A stretch of 33,428 bases of DNA from CADAWZ01 sp045114665 (lineage in GTDB: Bacteria; Vulcanimicrobiota; CADAWZ01), in the NCBI GenBank assembly GCA_045114665.1, contig JBGUKW010000092.1:1-33428 (forward strand), given 5' to 3'. Position numbers and translations under genes: made by a program. Of this stretch, positions 33,231 to 33,428 are shown piece by piece. Within the stretch, counting starts at the first letter, position 1, and each line of letters opens with the position of its first letter. The notes under the pieces are model-generated. The model searched no databases, had not been told where the DNA came from, and worked only from the letters and a program-made list of their open reading frames with translations.

Positions 33231-33428
33231 ATGAAAAAACTATTGAATATACTGCTCTGCTTTGGCTTGGCAGGACTATTATTAGTAAGTTGTAACAATG
33301 GCAACAATACACAAAATCCAAATCAACAACAAAATCAAACAACAAAAAAAATTAAAAATTTAGGAAAGCCAAATTTATCAAAAGAAAAAGTTTCTTCTAA
33401 ATTTAATACAATGCCAACATCACTCAAT
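33231..33428 (+). CDS. Lipoprotein, partial (cut by window end)
   Basis: The visible 66 codons start MKKLLNILLCFGLAG, with lipobox LVSC giving a lipidated Cys at residue 21, then an Asn/Gln/Thr-rich linker. AAGGAG lies seven bases before the ATG. The frame runs open to the window edge, so the domain that decides function is not visible. The signal sequence is also similar at DNA level to the leader of the frameshifted lipoprotein at 9387 (TTATTAGTAAGTTGT in both). Confidence 0.8.
   Translation, partial: MKKLLNILLCFGLAGLLLVSCNNGNNTQNPNQQQNQTTKKIKNLGKPNLSKEKVSSKFNTMPTSLN

Overview
The window is strongly AT-rich bacterial DNA that uses the standard code (TAA, TAG and TGA all act as stops; ATG, GTG and TTG starts are used). 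Most starts carry purine-rich AGGAG/GGGGG-type ribosome binding sites. The organism is almost certainly diderm. It encodes an MlaE-MlaF-MlaD lipid transport set whose MlaD ends in a long beta-rich, barrel-like domain, several lipoproteins, and many proteins with Sec signals. I cannot assign a phylum from the sequence. No rRNA, tRNA, CRISPR array, prophage or transposase was seen.

Layout. 1-528 is a gene-free stretch with nested inverted repeats. 529-7959 is all on the minus strand: a PflX-like radical SAM protein, a metallophosphoesterase, then a tight six-gene run read fabF > rnc > DUF6941-like > small secreted protein > degenerate GGDEF membrane protein > nucleotidyltransferase. 8190-11571 is a plus-strand cell-envelope cluster: Ig-like secreted protein, 4-TM protein, frameshifted lipoprotein, and two Sel1-repeat proteins, the second with a Tyr/Asn/Gln tandem repeat. 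11622-13636 (minus) holds an orphan DNA methyltransferase followed by an RNase H-like/Nudix fusion. 14005-14979 (plus) is a lipoprotein. 15197-18730 (minus) carries a TPR protein, an S41 C-terminal processing protease and a four-zinc-ribbon protein whose reading frame stays open for 51 codons past its stop. 19039-22239 (minus) is a tight wecB > atpZ > ABC permease > ABC ATPase unit. 22721-29969 (minus) holds a BsuPI-domain protein, an orphan solute-binding protein, mlaE > mlaF > mlaD, a Ser/Thr kinase and wecA. 30078-33428 (plus) holds a secreted coiled-coil protein, recF, a DciA/DUF721 protein with a C-terminal zinc ribbon, and a lipoprotein cut by the window end.

The recurring theme is the envelope: lipid transport (Mla), UDP-GlcNAc/ManNAc and undecaprenyl-linked sugar steps (WecB, WecA), a MacB-like exporter, a periplasmic protease and many small exported proteins. 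Housekeeping functions (FabF, RNase III, RecF, DciA) are interspersed. The most noteworthy points are the in-frame coiled-coil extension after a TAA stop at 15197, the RNase H-like/Nudix fusion with lost catalytic acids, the long trans-envelope MlaD in an operon with a kinase and WecA, a one-base frameshift in a lipoprotein signal peptide, and several intergenic palindromic elements. Several starts are better placed downstream of the longest open frame (rnc, wecB, mlaE, recF and others); reasons are given per gene.
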